In this document: positions 51,446-61,737 of the stretch, in pieces | How positions within the stretch are numbered: the stretch's first letter is position 1 | How the letters are laid out: the number at the start of each line of letters is the position of its first letter | NCBI GenBank assembly: GCA_030248225.1 | Contig: JASANE010012049.1 | Coordinates: 1 to 64,000, forward strand | DNA length: 64,000 nt | Source of the DNA: Trileptium ribeirensis | Taxonomy: Eukaryota > Nematoda > Enoplea > Enoplida > Thoracostomopsidae | Direction of reading: 5' to 3' | Notes under the pieces: model-generated | Told to the model about the DNA's origin: nothing | The model's database searches: none | What the model saw: the letters and a program-made list of their open reading frames with translations, nothing else | Program-made: the position numbers and the translations under genes

Positions 51446-53411
51446 CCTGCGTGAGCCTTGGGTATATTGGTACTCTTCACTGTTGCTTAATATTCTAAGC
51501 TTACTTATAATTTAATTTTACAACAAGGCAAAAACCGTTTATTTAAGCAAGCGGTAAATAATCATAACAAAATAAGCATAACAGCTGGCAGAGTCACTTA
51601 CCCGACACGCAACAATCTTTAGGCAACTGAAGCCTCAAGACAAATGCGCAGCCTCTTAAATACCTAAATTTCTTGCAATTCCGCTGAATCAAAAATGTAA
51701 ACAAAATCTTATTTTAGCTCAGTTTTTGAAATGGTTTGAGTTATCTCTAAATTCTCAGGATCCACACCCAAAAATGAATCTAATTTAAAACCCCATTTCA
51801 CACTCAAAATTCACATAGCAATGCAAATTCACTCATGCAGTACGAACAATAAATGCAAGAGTAAACGCAAAAGTACAGTGCAAATGTTGTACAAATTTTT
51901 ATCAAAACATAAAAGTCACAGCCCTATACAGAAACCCATGCAAAAATTTACGGGAGTTCGCAATCTCCAGAACCACCTTTTATCTGGCAACTAACACACG
52001 TTATACACATGACAATTACATACACAAAACACACTTATGCAGCACAAATTTTAACCATATTAATGTTACAGTAGCAATACACACATTTTACACGACAAGT
52101 TTACACCAAAAATCCTCAAACAAATTACAGAAAGGCATACACATTACACACACTAATTAGCTACTTAAAATAAAACCATTGCAACAAATATATGCCTAAA
52201 TTTTCTTTGCTTTGAAAAAAAAAAGAAAACTAACCATAGGACACAAACCACACCCGCATAAATCCGAGACAACAAAAACCAAGAAACGACCACAAAAACA
52301 CACGAGACAAACACACACAAAAAGAAGAAAAACCCAACCCACGAAACACAAAAAGAAAAACACGCAAAAAAAAAAACAAAAACACCAGAAACACACAAAA
52401 ATAACAAAACAAACACAAAAAACAAAAAAAAACAAAAAAATAAAAAATAGAAAAAAATATATAGTACTCACCCACTAACTATCCGAAACAAACATCTCAC
52501 ACAAAAAAAATAAACAATATCAAATTTAAATAGATTACTACATACCCAACTAAAATATCTACAATACCTACTATAACCAAAAATTACTATAATACTCAAA
52601 ACACATACTAATCATTAACAACTCCTAAAACATTACAAATAAAAAATCACAAAAAAAGCAAATTCATTAATAACCTAAAACACCGCTATAAAACAACTAA
52701 CAATATAATAAATAACCCAACTAATATATACATATTAAAACTCACACATACTCATCATATTATATAGAACTACTAAAGATAAACACAAAAATCATTTACT
52801 AAATAGTAAAAAATATCACTAAAAATATATTAAAAAAAAAACCCTAAATAATTATTATATTACTAAATCCACCAAAACAAAAATTATAAAACATCTAAAT
52901 TCTATACATTATCTAAAACTCCTCTATAATATAAATTAAAACAAAAAACAAACCACAAAAAAAAACACATACAATATACTTAATCAAAAATATATCTAAA
53001 ATAAATCCAAAATAAAAAAAACAATAAAAAATCAATACAAAAATAAAAAAAAAATCAAAAAACACCCAAAATAAAAAATATTAAATAAAACAAAAAATTT
53101 AAAAAAAAAAATAAAAAAATTAAATAATAACTATAAATAATAAAAAAATAAAAAATAAATAAAATAAAAAAAAAAAAATTATAAAAAATAAAAAATAATA
53201 TATAAATAAAAATTTAAAAAAATTTAAAAAAAAAAAAAATATATATATAAAAAAAAAAAATTAAAAAAAATATATATAAAAAAAAAAAAATATATAAATA
53301 AAAAAAAAAAAAAAAAAAAAAAAAAAATAAAAAAAAAAAAAAAATAAAACAAAAAAAAAAAAAAAAAAACAAAAAAAACAAAAAAAAAAAAACACAAAAA
53401 AAAAAAACAAC
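51446..53411. other. Foreign or artefactual 2-kb segment, grading into poly-A
   Basis: At about 51446 the LINE stops matching, and at 53412 its distal part resumes. In between, composition drifts steadily. The first 300-400 bp are ordinary. From about 51700 G becomes scarce. From 52200 to 52480 the sequence is A/C (CACAAAAA-like). From 52480 to 53000 G is almost absent. From 53000 to 53410 it is A with occasional T and C, ending in long A runs. The apparent 80-90-codon frames at 52165-52478 (poly-Phe or poly-Lys) are products of this composition. It could be a retroposed insertion with an extreme A tail, a simple-sequence expansion, or a base-calling or gap-filling artefact. Confidence 0.7.
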
Positions 53412-53985
53412 CCTAAAGCTAAAATGGTAGGAATGCTATATAGAACAATTCAATATTGGACCAAACAGGCATGGTTGCAACTCTACCGGGCGCTTATCCG
53501 CCCGCATCTTGAATACGCTGCAGTAGCTTGTGTACACGGACTATTGAATCAGTGCAACGACATTCCACTAAACTATTGCCACATATTCGCCATCTAAATT
53601 ATCCCGATCGACCCTGCTATTTAGGCATCTAAACCCTAGAAACTAGACGATTGGGAAACGACCCAGTAGCTATCTTTAAATTGCAAAACGACCCGACAGC
53701 TTTAGCTGAGTACTTCGATATTGGCAATCTGCTCACCTGGGGACATCGCAAAAAGCTAAATGTCAAAATCATTTCAAAGTCTGACATTCCGAAATATTTT
53801 TTTGCAAATCGTGCGGCAGAATTTCACTTCAGTTTGCCTGAAGTTGTCGTCTCCCCGTCCCAATCGGTGTTAAATGTGCGACTTCACCAAACAAGTTTAC
53901 TACCGGATCTTTTTTCTTTCAATCATCTTGTGCCTCGTCAAAAGGAGGCTATCAAAGTGGCCCGGTGTACGCCAAAATTTTAAAG
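53412..53985 (+). pseudogene. CR1-like LINE ORF2, C-terminal end
   Basis: The frame from about 53412 reads MVGMLYRTIQYW, then LYRALIRPHLEYAAVA, the conserved end of the RT thumb region in CR1/L2 LINEs. After a stop and frame change it continues with ETRRLGNDPVAIFKL, LTWGHRKKLNV, YFFANRAAEFHFSLPEVVV and SPSQSVLN. This corresponds to the family's tail pattern (RR..D.I..FK, RGH..KL, FF.NR....WN.LP..VV). It ends at TAA near 53983. Missing upstream are the YADD box and motifs C to E, about 300 residues compared with an intact member. Confidence 0.75.
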
Positions 53986-54000
53986 ACGAACCAAAGTGTC

Positions 54001-55974
54001 AACCGGACGTGCTGAGAATATGGCTACACCAGATCTAGTCTGGTGAGTATAGGTATTTTGTACCATGTAATACCACCATGCCATGTTTAAGCATGTAAAA
54101 CATACATATTTATTATTAAACCAACGAGGCGTTCAACTTAAGTTGCGTGCAAAATGACCCTCAATTGCCCAACAGTTGATGGGGCACCCATTGTGTACAC
54201 GTATAGTCTTTCTTGTCAACCTGGACAACAAAAAGAGTCTTTTATGTAACTGCAAGATTTTCATGACACTCTGCGCAAACTATGAGTATTATACGATAGG
54301 TTCCCTGCCGATACTTAAAACAAGCGCCAACATTTGAATTGCTCACCTTTTCGGCTACCAAGATCAGCACTTGCTCGAAATTTGAAGTTTACCACAATGT
54401 ACGTCGCCGAAATTTGAATTTGCCGCCTTGACAACTGTTAAAATTCGATTTTCCACCGTTATAGTATAAATCAAAAACGTTAAATCAGTCTGTCCTATAT
54501 AGTTTAGTCTTGAGTGGACAAATCATTAAGAGAGTTGGGCACGGCTGCAAAGAATAACGTATAGCTAGCTCGTGATACTGCATTGCCCACTGAGTCTACT
54601 TTGACTGCCGGATAAGACTAAGACATCCTGCACACAGCTTAAAAGGGAATCATAATATGCATTAATGTTTAATGATAGATGTCAATTCCTGCCATAGCCC
54701 AGCACTAAAATATGCTACAATCTTCCTCTATAGTGAGCCAAGGTGTAAGATTTGGTGTTTACTATAGTACTCGATGTAACCTTGACATACTAATCCGATG
54801 TTTGAACAACTCCTGAAGAAGCATCTACAAATATTAAAAGCATTTCACATTAAAATAAGGTTCGTGGCAGTCAGCCATGAATCTGCAGTCGCTCAGTCGT
54901 TGATCAGACGCTCAGCAGTTGAGCCACCGGCGCCGTTTTACTTTAAAACCAACTGTTGTTGAACAATATAATAAATAACCCCGAGGGCTACATATATACA
55001 TAGGTTTGGTATTAAACTACGACGATACTGGTTACCAGTATCCGAGTGTCATTGGTTGTCATTAAGACTGCTTCATAGGATAAACGACGAAAGCGACAGC
55101 TGCATTTGTCACCCAAATTGTAGTTCAAACAGAGCATATCCAGGTGCGTGAAAATATATTCGTGTCTCAAAATGCGAAGAATTAGCCCTAAATAAGTGTT
55201 GTTTTTAGGTCGCTTTTTTGCCATGTATTGAGCCGTTCGGTCAAACTCGCGCTCCCCAAGCGACGAAAAGTTAACGTTTGCTAAGATGTGCTATACATTT
55301 GCGTGAGGGTCCCTCAGTCAAACTCCTCGGCTCCGTAATGTCGTCCTATGTAGAAATGTAACAATTCGCTTGTTCACGAGTGTGATGGTGCAGATTTAAA
55401 CCTTGGCACTCTAATTGTTGAGAAACAACGTTGGGGCGGGCACTCAACAATATACGGTCTGGAAATCATTGGCTTAATTTCACTCAACCAGGACAATCCA
55501 AATATACTAAATATACAAGTGACTACTTACTGTCGGCTTTAATTTTCTTCAGCCGGAATGTGGTACTGGTGGAATTTAAGAGTGGAACCGAACACCTAGA
55601 CCTCAGGTAGGTCTTCCCTGGCTCTGATTTAAACTATATTCAAATGGCATATCCCAGTATACCCGGAGTTCCTTAAATTTCCGGTTGTTACACTTTCAGA
55701 TGGGTTTGAAAATATTGCTCGAAAACTTATAACTTTTGCTTATAAACATGATTGGTACGCGCCAACCCTAGAACATTGGTCACATTTTTGATGTAAAAAC
55801 AGAGTGGTCTTTCCTGGTCGTAAAATTTGCGGCATACTGTACACCATGGTGAATTCTGTATTCAAAATATAGGACGTTGTTAAAATTATATTATAAATAT
55901 ACTTATGTTGCATTTTATAAGTTACACATTAAAGTTTATTAAATTCGCAAACGAGCAAATCTTTACTACTATGT
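54001..55974. other. Unassigned AT-rich DNA
   Basis: No gene recognised. The longest frame is 70 codons (minus strand, 55012-55224) and has no signature. Confidence 0.45.
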
Positions 55975-55977
55975 TAA

Positions 55978-56422
55978 TGCGGGATTCACGTTATAACGGC
56001 CACAACAGTTGGAACTTTTGTCCCCCTGTAGTGTAGACTATACCCTAAAAACGGTGACAGTGACACCGACACCATATAACAAAATATGAGGGTGTCGGGC
56101 ACACCCCTAGAAAGCTCATTTTGGCAATTAAGTATTTCGGTGTTTTATGCTTGGCAATGCGGTGTTTCTAGGGTATCCTGTAGGCCCTATGTAAAATGAC
56201 CCCACGTGGTGCGGAAACTCTCAGCAAAACGAAAAAGCAACGACGGTTCATTGACACCATCTGAAATAAGCCAAACTATTAGCTAGCTTTGTTTGAAATT
56301 TATTTGAAACTTTATTTAGAAACACAGGGGTGTCTAAGACACCCTGTAGTCAAGGGTGTGCCTGCCACTGTGTGGGGTACATAAGTTCCAAGTAGTGGGG
56401 ACATTATAACGTGAATCCCGCA
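55978..56422 (+). mobile_element. PIF/Harbinger-like MITE, copy 5 (445 bp)
   Basis: The left end is TGCGGGATTCACGTTATAACG and the right end ...CATTATAACGTGAATCCCGCA. They are nearly perfect inverse copies, with exact TAA duplications at 55975-55977 and 56423-56425. Interior blocks GGAACTTTTGTCCCCCTGTAG, GGGTGTCTAAGACACCCTG, GGTGTGCCTGCCACTGTGTG and GTACATAAGTTCC match copy 4 in order and orientation. It differs from the others by GGGA in place of GGCG in both ends, as if the two ends had co-evolved or been copied together. It has the best preserved pair of ends in the window. Confidence 0.88.
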
Positions 56423-56425
56423 TAA

Positions 56426-57008
56426 AGGTGTCCTTCGCACTATGTACCACTTGTGAGGCTCTGCACTTCCTCGCCACCGCCGGACAAAGTGCGCTAAAAC
56501 GGCACTGCAAATTTTCAATTTTTTCGCATTTACATGCAGAATAACAGAAAATCTAAGGAGGAGGATTTTTGTTGAACCCTAGCCATCACACTCCCACCGC
56601 ATCTACCCAAAATTTTTGGACATTTCGAGACAAATTTTTTACGCTGATACACTTACTTTATTCATGTCCTTTCGCCTCTCTATGAGTGATATATATATAG
56701 ACAAATCTAACATATAGTAATATATGACTGTGATTAGCTAACCAGGGTTCCGCTACCGTTGTTGAACTGATTTAAAAATGTGCAAGCCGACACATGTAAT
56801 TTTGCCAAACACTATCAAGATACCAATGTTTGAAGCTATAGGTTGCACATTTCTCACAATTGTAGAGTTTTCTTGTCTGGTCAAATTGCGTTTCCATACT
56901 ATTGTATGTTTGCCCGTTAGCTTTATTTTAGTCCTTGGTTTATTGGATGTATAAATAGCATACGATGGTCGGCCAATGTCAACTTTAGAGGCCGAAGTAT
57001 AAAGTATT
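56426..57008. other. Unassigned AT-rich DNA
   Basis: No gene recognised. A short TATATATATA tract lies at 56690-56700. Confidence 0.4.
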
Positions 57009-57173
57009 CCATGCCGTTCTCGATATACTAGGCCTAAGCTTAATCTTAGCCTAAGCTAAGGTTCATATATGAGCCATGTACTACGTCTAAGTCTAAGTCG
57101 GAGTTCTGCCGTCCCCCGAACCTGGAGCTCTAAGCTGTTCTTTTTCTAACGTCTGAACCCTAAAGTTGACATG
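57009..57173 (+). repeat. Dispersed repeat, copy B
   Basis: It matches 45841-45961 over CCATGCCGTTCTCGATATAC, CTAGGCCTAAGCT, ATATGAGCCATGTACTA and CCTAAAGTTGACATGG. It is longer because of extra CTAAG/AGTCTAAGTC reiterations and the insert GCCGTCCCCCGAACCTGG. Confidence 0.65.
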
Positions 57174-57645
57174 GAACCTAATGTCATTCTTCATCTACGA
57201 ACTGGGAATGATTGCAGAAGAGTTGAGTCAAATGGTTTTTTAGAAAATTTGTTATATACTAAAAGGTCACGGTTACTCCTTCTTCCTAGGGTATGCGTAG
57301 CGGAGCGGTTGGGCTTTGGTGCCTCGCCTTCGGAGGGTTCGCTGCTCGGCAAACCCTCTTCCAATTGTTTCTATTATGGGTACCGTCCAGCATGAGACGA
57401 TGAAAGTGCATGTCTTCCTTTATATAGCCTATTCAATTTTGGTGGGCCTTGTGGTTTTCTGCAACGCTCATAAAGTGTTTGTTATGTGTAAATTAAATTT
57501 GTTTGTTCAATTTTTTGTATTTAAGTGTTATCAGAACTAAGACGCATTTCAATGACGTAGCTAGTGTAATACTTATATCTATCAAATCAGTTTGTTGTGC
57601 TGGGTTAGGCGCCGAATATTGCGTCTTTATTGCTACGAGTTCGTT
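57174..57645. other. Unassigned spacer
   Basis: No gene recognised. At 57294-57320 GCGTAGCGGAGCGGTTGGGC looks faintly like a Pol III A-box region, but no tRNA fold follows. Confidence 0.35.
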
Positions 57646-57723
57646 TAGGGATAGCTTAGTTGGTAAGACCGTGAGATTCCGGATCCAAGAGAGGGAGGTC
57701 GTAGGTTCGAATCTCACCCCTAC
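57646..57723 (+). tRNA. tRNA-Arg(CCG)-like unit, probably pseudogene or SINE head
   Basis: TAGGGAT (57646-57652) pairs with ACCCCTA (57716-57722) at 6 of 7 positions as an acceptor stem. AGCTTAGTTGGT fits an A box and D arm. GGTTCGAATC fits a B box with an intact TTCGAAT T loop. The putative anticodon loop TTCCGGA would give CCG (Arg), but its stem has mismatches, the T stem is weak and the variable region is long. The damage points to a pseudogene or the head of a tRNA-derived SINE rather than a working tRNA gene. A related unit lies 630 bp downstream. Confidence 0.5.
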
Positions 57724-58275
57724 CCAACATTTCGTCGGCCGTTTTTCAAATGCCTGCATTTGCTAGCGGAGGCGCAAAAACCGGGTAGCAGGGCGAAGGG
57801 GACATGTCTTCCAAGACTTATGCCTGAGGGTGGTCATGTGGTAGTCTTCCCGGTAATATCGCAAGTTGGTCAATCATGTATGTGCATTTAGAGAATATGT
57901 CATTCGTCTCCACAAAATTTGCCATATAATATTGCGCCCCCTGCAGAATTATTTCTTGTTTGTTCTCTTGTCATCAAGCCTCCGCCGCTAGGCCTGAACG
58001 AAAAATATATTATATAACATGGAGGTCGTACAGAAAGGTCAGCTCCTGGTACCGCCTTACCGAACCTAGAATCATACCTACGCGACTCAAATGCATGGCC
58101 AAACGGCTAACAGAATAAATGCTTCTAATCGCTAATCCGATTATGTAATAAAATATGTTATATATACGAAATGCATGGTTACATATTATATAAAAAATAT
58201 GGCCAGTGGTAAGCCTTAATGGAAAACGGATATATATGTCTAATATTACGGCCTAGGAACTGCTACGAAGTCGTG
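57724..58275. other. Spacer between two tRNA-like units
   Basis: About 550 bp with a GC-richer start (57735-57850). No shared tail is evident between the two units and no gene is recognised. Confidence 0.35.
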
Positions 58276-58357
58276 CAGGGATTGCTTATTTGATAACATC
58301 GCCTGCTTGCGGATCCAAGAGCAGTGTGCCGGGTATGGGTTCTAATCCCACCCCTAC
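58276..58357 (+). tRNA. Second tRNA-Arg-like unit, degenerate
   Basis: CAGGGAT...ACCCCTA frames the unit as in the neighbour. The A-box region is ATTGCTTATTTGATAACATC, the words CGGATCCAAGAG are shared, and the B box is GGGTTCTAATCCC with a TGGG/CCCA T stem. The A box has decayed more than in the neighbour, while the T arm is better preserved. The putative anticodon loop TTGCGGA is ambiguous. Confidence 0.45.
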
Positions 58358-59539
58358 ATATCCTTTCAGTGTGTTGGATTTACTTTATCAAATTTTTCTT
58401 TTCGAGATTGGTGTTTTATGTAATGAAACGTATTGCTTTGGTTACTTATGGCTTTTTGTGCGATAACTGAATTTTTGTTAGAAATTATATGTCGATCTGA
58501 TCTTAGTATCGCATCTCGGACTTTTAGCTTGAAAAACTATAGTTTGAAGCGAATTTATAATTCAGCTGGCAAAACAATTTTTATGTGGTTTACCGACTGT
58601 TCAAGTCGGAATATTCGAAACCACCAGTTGCACAACAACTGAGCGAGTCGCTCTTAGTTTTGAAAGTGTTTGAGTTCTGTAAATGACATAGTGATTGTAG
58701 TAACTACAATTAATATAGCACGTCTTCAATTTAAAATACATCCAGGTAGTCGCTCGATGTGCAAATGGGTCATTAGATGCTTGGGTTACTATTTTATTGT
58801 AAAATAGGACGAAAACCGTAGCAAAATAACTGAAATATGTACCTGGATTTTGCCACGGTTTTTAAGCTATTTCCGGTGAAACCTTATGAAAATTTCAAGG
58901 CTCAATTGTCAGAGTCCGCTTGTTTTATTTAAGTCATTATTACAATTTATATAAACACCGGTTTAATTTCTGGTTTAAGCATTCTACGGCTCACCTGAAT
59001 TCGTTAATTTTTAAGCTCGATTTTACTGAGGTAATAAAGGAAATTGAGAATTACGGCTTTCATAATATTTGTTTACTTTTTACAACTCGACGAATACCTG
59101 CGTAGTTAAAAGAAACAACCACAGTAATGCCTTCTTACTGCGCTAGGTTCTCTTTCCAGAAAGAACTACGCAAAATTGAAGTCATTGGGTTATTGTTATT
59201 AAATTCAGCCCCATCGTATTCTATCGCAGGTAGTAATCCTTAGCAGGAAGACGCAATCAACTACTACTGCTAATTAACCTTACTATCAGTGATATACCTG
59301 GGATTTAAGGTGGTCAAGTTTTTAAATTCTTAGCATATTAGTCTACAATTAGAGAAATTTAACTAGTTTGTATCACGCAGCGCATTTGGGCATGGGTATA
59401 CACGATATAGGCGAAGCTGTTAGGAAAACTCGTGCTTGGGAAGATGTTTTTATAGTGCTAACTTACCGCTGCCCACACGCGGGTACAGGTTGTGTAGTTA
59501 GCCGAATTCCCGGAAACGGCATGACTAACATCAGCTCTC
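58358..59539. other. Unassigned AT-rich DNA
   Basis: No gene recognised. Two 61-69-codon frames (58433-58642, 58920-59105) have no signature. Confidence 0.4.
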
Positions 59540-59549
59540 CCGACGCTGA

Positions 59550-60210
59550 ATGCGACCTTCTGTTCTCGGGATTTGAGAAAGCGACCAACAGGGAGTATGT
59601 TTTGCGATCAGGAAGGACAGACTAGATGCCGTGATCCTCTGGAATCCGTTCAATTCACGATTAGAATACGTGAGAATTAGCTCAAAGCCACGCAACCTAT
59701 CTATTGTTGTGGCCTATGCACCCACAGATGCCCACAGTTGTGGAGACAAGGACGATTTCGCGGAAGGGCTCAATCATCTAATAGCCTCCATCCCCGCAAG
59801 AGACTTCCTCCTAGTGTGTGGTGGTTTCAATGCGCAAGTGGGACCGAGCGAAAACAATGTCCTAGGCCCTTTCGCTCACGGTTCTCGAACTGACAACGTA
59901 ACCAGACTGATCACCATCGCGGAACTACATGAATTGTTTTTCGCCAACACAAATTTCAAGCATCCTGTAAAGCAACAGCACACCTGGCGATTCCCATCGA
60001 GCGCTATTTTCAGCTTGATCATGTCGTTATGCGAAAACGATGGAAGTCTGCTGTAAGAGACTGCAGGACCGTTTGGGGGAACCTGCTTCCAAGTGACCAT
60101 GGCATGATACGGCTGCAGCTACACTTAAAGCTAGACGCCAACCATTGCAGTAGAAAGAGCGTAGAGCTCGTACAACCGACGCCAACTGTCTACGGGACAA
60201 CAGCATCGTA
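59550..60210 (+). pseudogene. RTE-like endonuclease domain, inactivated
   Basis: The endonuclease nicks target DNA to prime reverse transcription. Three frames together give ECDLLFSGFEKATNREYVL (first), then LSIVVAYAPTD, CGGFNAQVG and HTWRFPS (second, 59631-60056). The third has FQLDHVVMRKRW and LLPSDHGMI, with the DH and SDH motifs. The order YAPTD, G(D)FNAQVG, TWR, QLDHV, SDH is the exonuclease-endonuclease-phosphatase pattern. At 59823-59825 the codon is GGT (Gly) where the family has the catalytic Asp of GDFN, a single A-to-G difference. With the frameshifts at about 59628 and 60010, activity can be excluded. Confidence 0.8.
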
Positions 60211-60399
60211 GAAAAGTTCTGCACCTCAGTGTCTAACCGCTTCGCCACCCTGGCAGGATTAATGGACTCAGTTCCGCCATGGTCTTGTGTTTCTGACTGC
60301 ACTATGGCAGTCCGGGAAGCTGCACTGAAGCCGAGACCGAAGAAACGTGATCGATGGCTAGACGCGCCTACAATAGAGAGCCATCGTCATTCCATTCCA

Positions 60400-61297
60400 C
60401 AAGAAGAGTGACAAGTCCATCTGCTGCAACTATCGAGGTATATCGCTGTTAAATATTGCTTTAAAGGTGCTGGAAGCAGTAATCTGCAATAGATTCATGG
60501 GACACCGGGAACGATTTGAACTTGAGCAACAGTGTGGCTTTAGACCTGGTCGCAGTGCAGTCCACCAGATACTGAGCATGAGGATCGTGCTCCAGAATCT
60601 TCAAGAATATCGGAGATCAGTTGCCGTGGCCTTCGTTGATTTCAAAACCGCGTTCGACTCAGTTCACCGAGAATCGCTGTACAAGATCTTGGAGACGGAC
60701 GGCGTGCCGGCCAAGATCGTATGCCTAATCAAGTCGCTGCTTGAACCATTTTACTGTCGTGTGCGAATAAATGACACGTTATCTGAACGCTTTGAGGTCA
60801 GGTCTTGAGTGAGACAAGGCTCAATCTTATCCCTCATCCGCTTCACCTACGCTATTGCATGGGTGATGGAGACCGACCTGGCTAACGACGACGGTGTTAT
60901 TTTCGACGCAAATGGCATGAAGTTCACAGATGCCGCTTATGCCGACGACATAGCCATAACCGTATCGTCAGTCAGCGAACTACAAGATGTGCTCAATCGA
61001 GTCGACACAGCTGCAAAGCGCATTGGTCTGGTCATCAGCTCTCAGAAGACCAAGATAATGACCTGCTGCATCGAGACACATCAAGACATCGTACTGAACC
61101 GTTCTGTGCTGGAACATGTCGAACAATTCTGTTACCTGGGCAGCACTTTTACGGGATCAGGGGTTTGCAGCACTGTTCTACGCCTGCGGAACATGGACAG
61201 CGAAGTCAGCTACTCAGCAGCAGATCAACATGTACGAGGACTTCTGTCGACGCCGGATTCTAGGCGTAACAAACTTCGATCACCGTTTATAACGTAA
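60400..61297 (+). pseudogene. RTE-like reverse transcriptase domain
   Basis: A single frame starts upstream of the first possible ATG and reads KSDKSICCNYRGISLLNIA, then CGFRPGRSAVHQI, FVDFKTAFDSVHR (motif A with two Asp) and RQGSILS (motif B, with LIR where LSP is usual). It continues with YADDIA (motif C, YADD at 60938-60949), GLVISSQKTK and FCYLGSTF. An in-frame TGA at 60806-60808 precedes RQGS. The frame ends at 61297. A second frame resumes the family's MYEDFCRRRILGV...FDHRL tail, implying a frameshift near 61230. All three catalytic Asp are present, but the stop and shifts make it inactive. Confidence 0.87.
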
Positions 61298-61300
61298 TGC

Positions 61301-61737
61301 TTATTTCAATATGACTATATTTTCATAGTTCTTCGCAGTTCGGCTCAATAATAGACATTCGTCATCATCTTTCAGCAGAATGAAACAACGGGAAACACTC
61401 GTCATTTATGTTCAGAGTTATGTTATCATGTTATAAACTGTCAGGAAGGATTGGTTGTTTGAATTTTGTCAAATTCTATAGTGCTTGGTAGTGGCTATAT
61501 CTATGCTACTTATTTCGCCCTAGTCGGGTGTTAAATTATACGGAGAGCTACTGTGCATTGCACTGCTTTCTGGCTAATTATATAAAGCAGAATTTAAGTT
61601 GTACACCCAAAGGTCCTGGCGAAGTATCTAGTTAATATCGTGACTTAGCGTTTTCAGATTATTGCGGAGGTTGAACCAAATTATCATAATAAACTTCTTA
61701 GCACGTAGTATAAAAGTATCATTGCAATTAGACTAAG
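61301..61737. other. Spacer, likely 5' flank or 5' UTR of the SETD1-like gene
   Basis: AT-rich DNA between the LINE remnant and the ATG at 61738. TGACTTAGCGTTTTCAG| ending at 61657 would serve as a 3' splice site for a 5'-UTR intron or for spliced-leader addition. This is a guess from pattern only. No core promoter is convincing. Confidence 0.3.

Larger units (their letters stand above)
50510..54000 (+). mobile_element. Broken CR1-like non-LTR retrotransposon (LINE)
   Basis: The region before the RT (50520-50960), the first part of the RT (50960-51445) and the C-terminal end (53412-53985) lie in order on the plus strand. They match the layout of CR1/L2-type LINEs, but the element lacks an N-terminal endonuclease and the central RT, including the catalytic YADD motif. 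About 1.97 kb of unrelated or low-complexity sequence sits where that core should be. Frames change and stops occur throughout, so the copy is dead. No clear 3' tail repeat or target duplication is visible. Confidence 0.75.
59540..61300 (+). mobile_element. Decayed RTE-like non-LTR retrotransposon (LINE)
   Basis: A partial apurinic-type endonuclease and most of a reverse transcriptase lie in order on the plus strand, as in RTE-clade LINEs. The copy needs at least three frame changes and has one in-frame stop inside the RT. The linker between endonuclease and RT is shortened to about 200 bp. The 5' end of the endonuclease and the 3' end are missing. It ends about 440 bp upstream of the SETD1-like start codon. 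RTE- and CR1-like families coexist in trematodes, but this is not diagnostic. Confidence 0.82.

Noticed and set aside
52165..52478. Phe-rich membrane protein or Lys-rich peptide
   Set aside because: Products of the A/C-rich simple sequence read on the two strands.
57294..57365. tRNA-Ser/Leu-like sequence
   Set aside because: A-box-like start only; the arms do not fold.
61709..61716. TATAAAAG as a TATA box for the SETD1-like gene
   Set aside because: Only 22 bases before the ATG, so transcription would start at or after the start codon.
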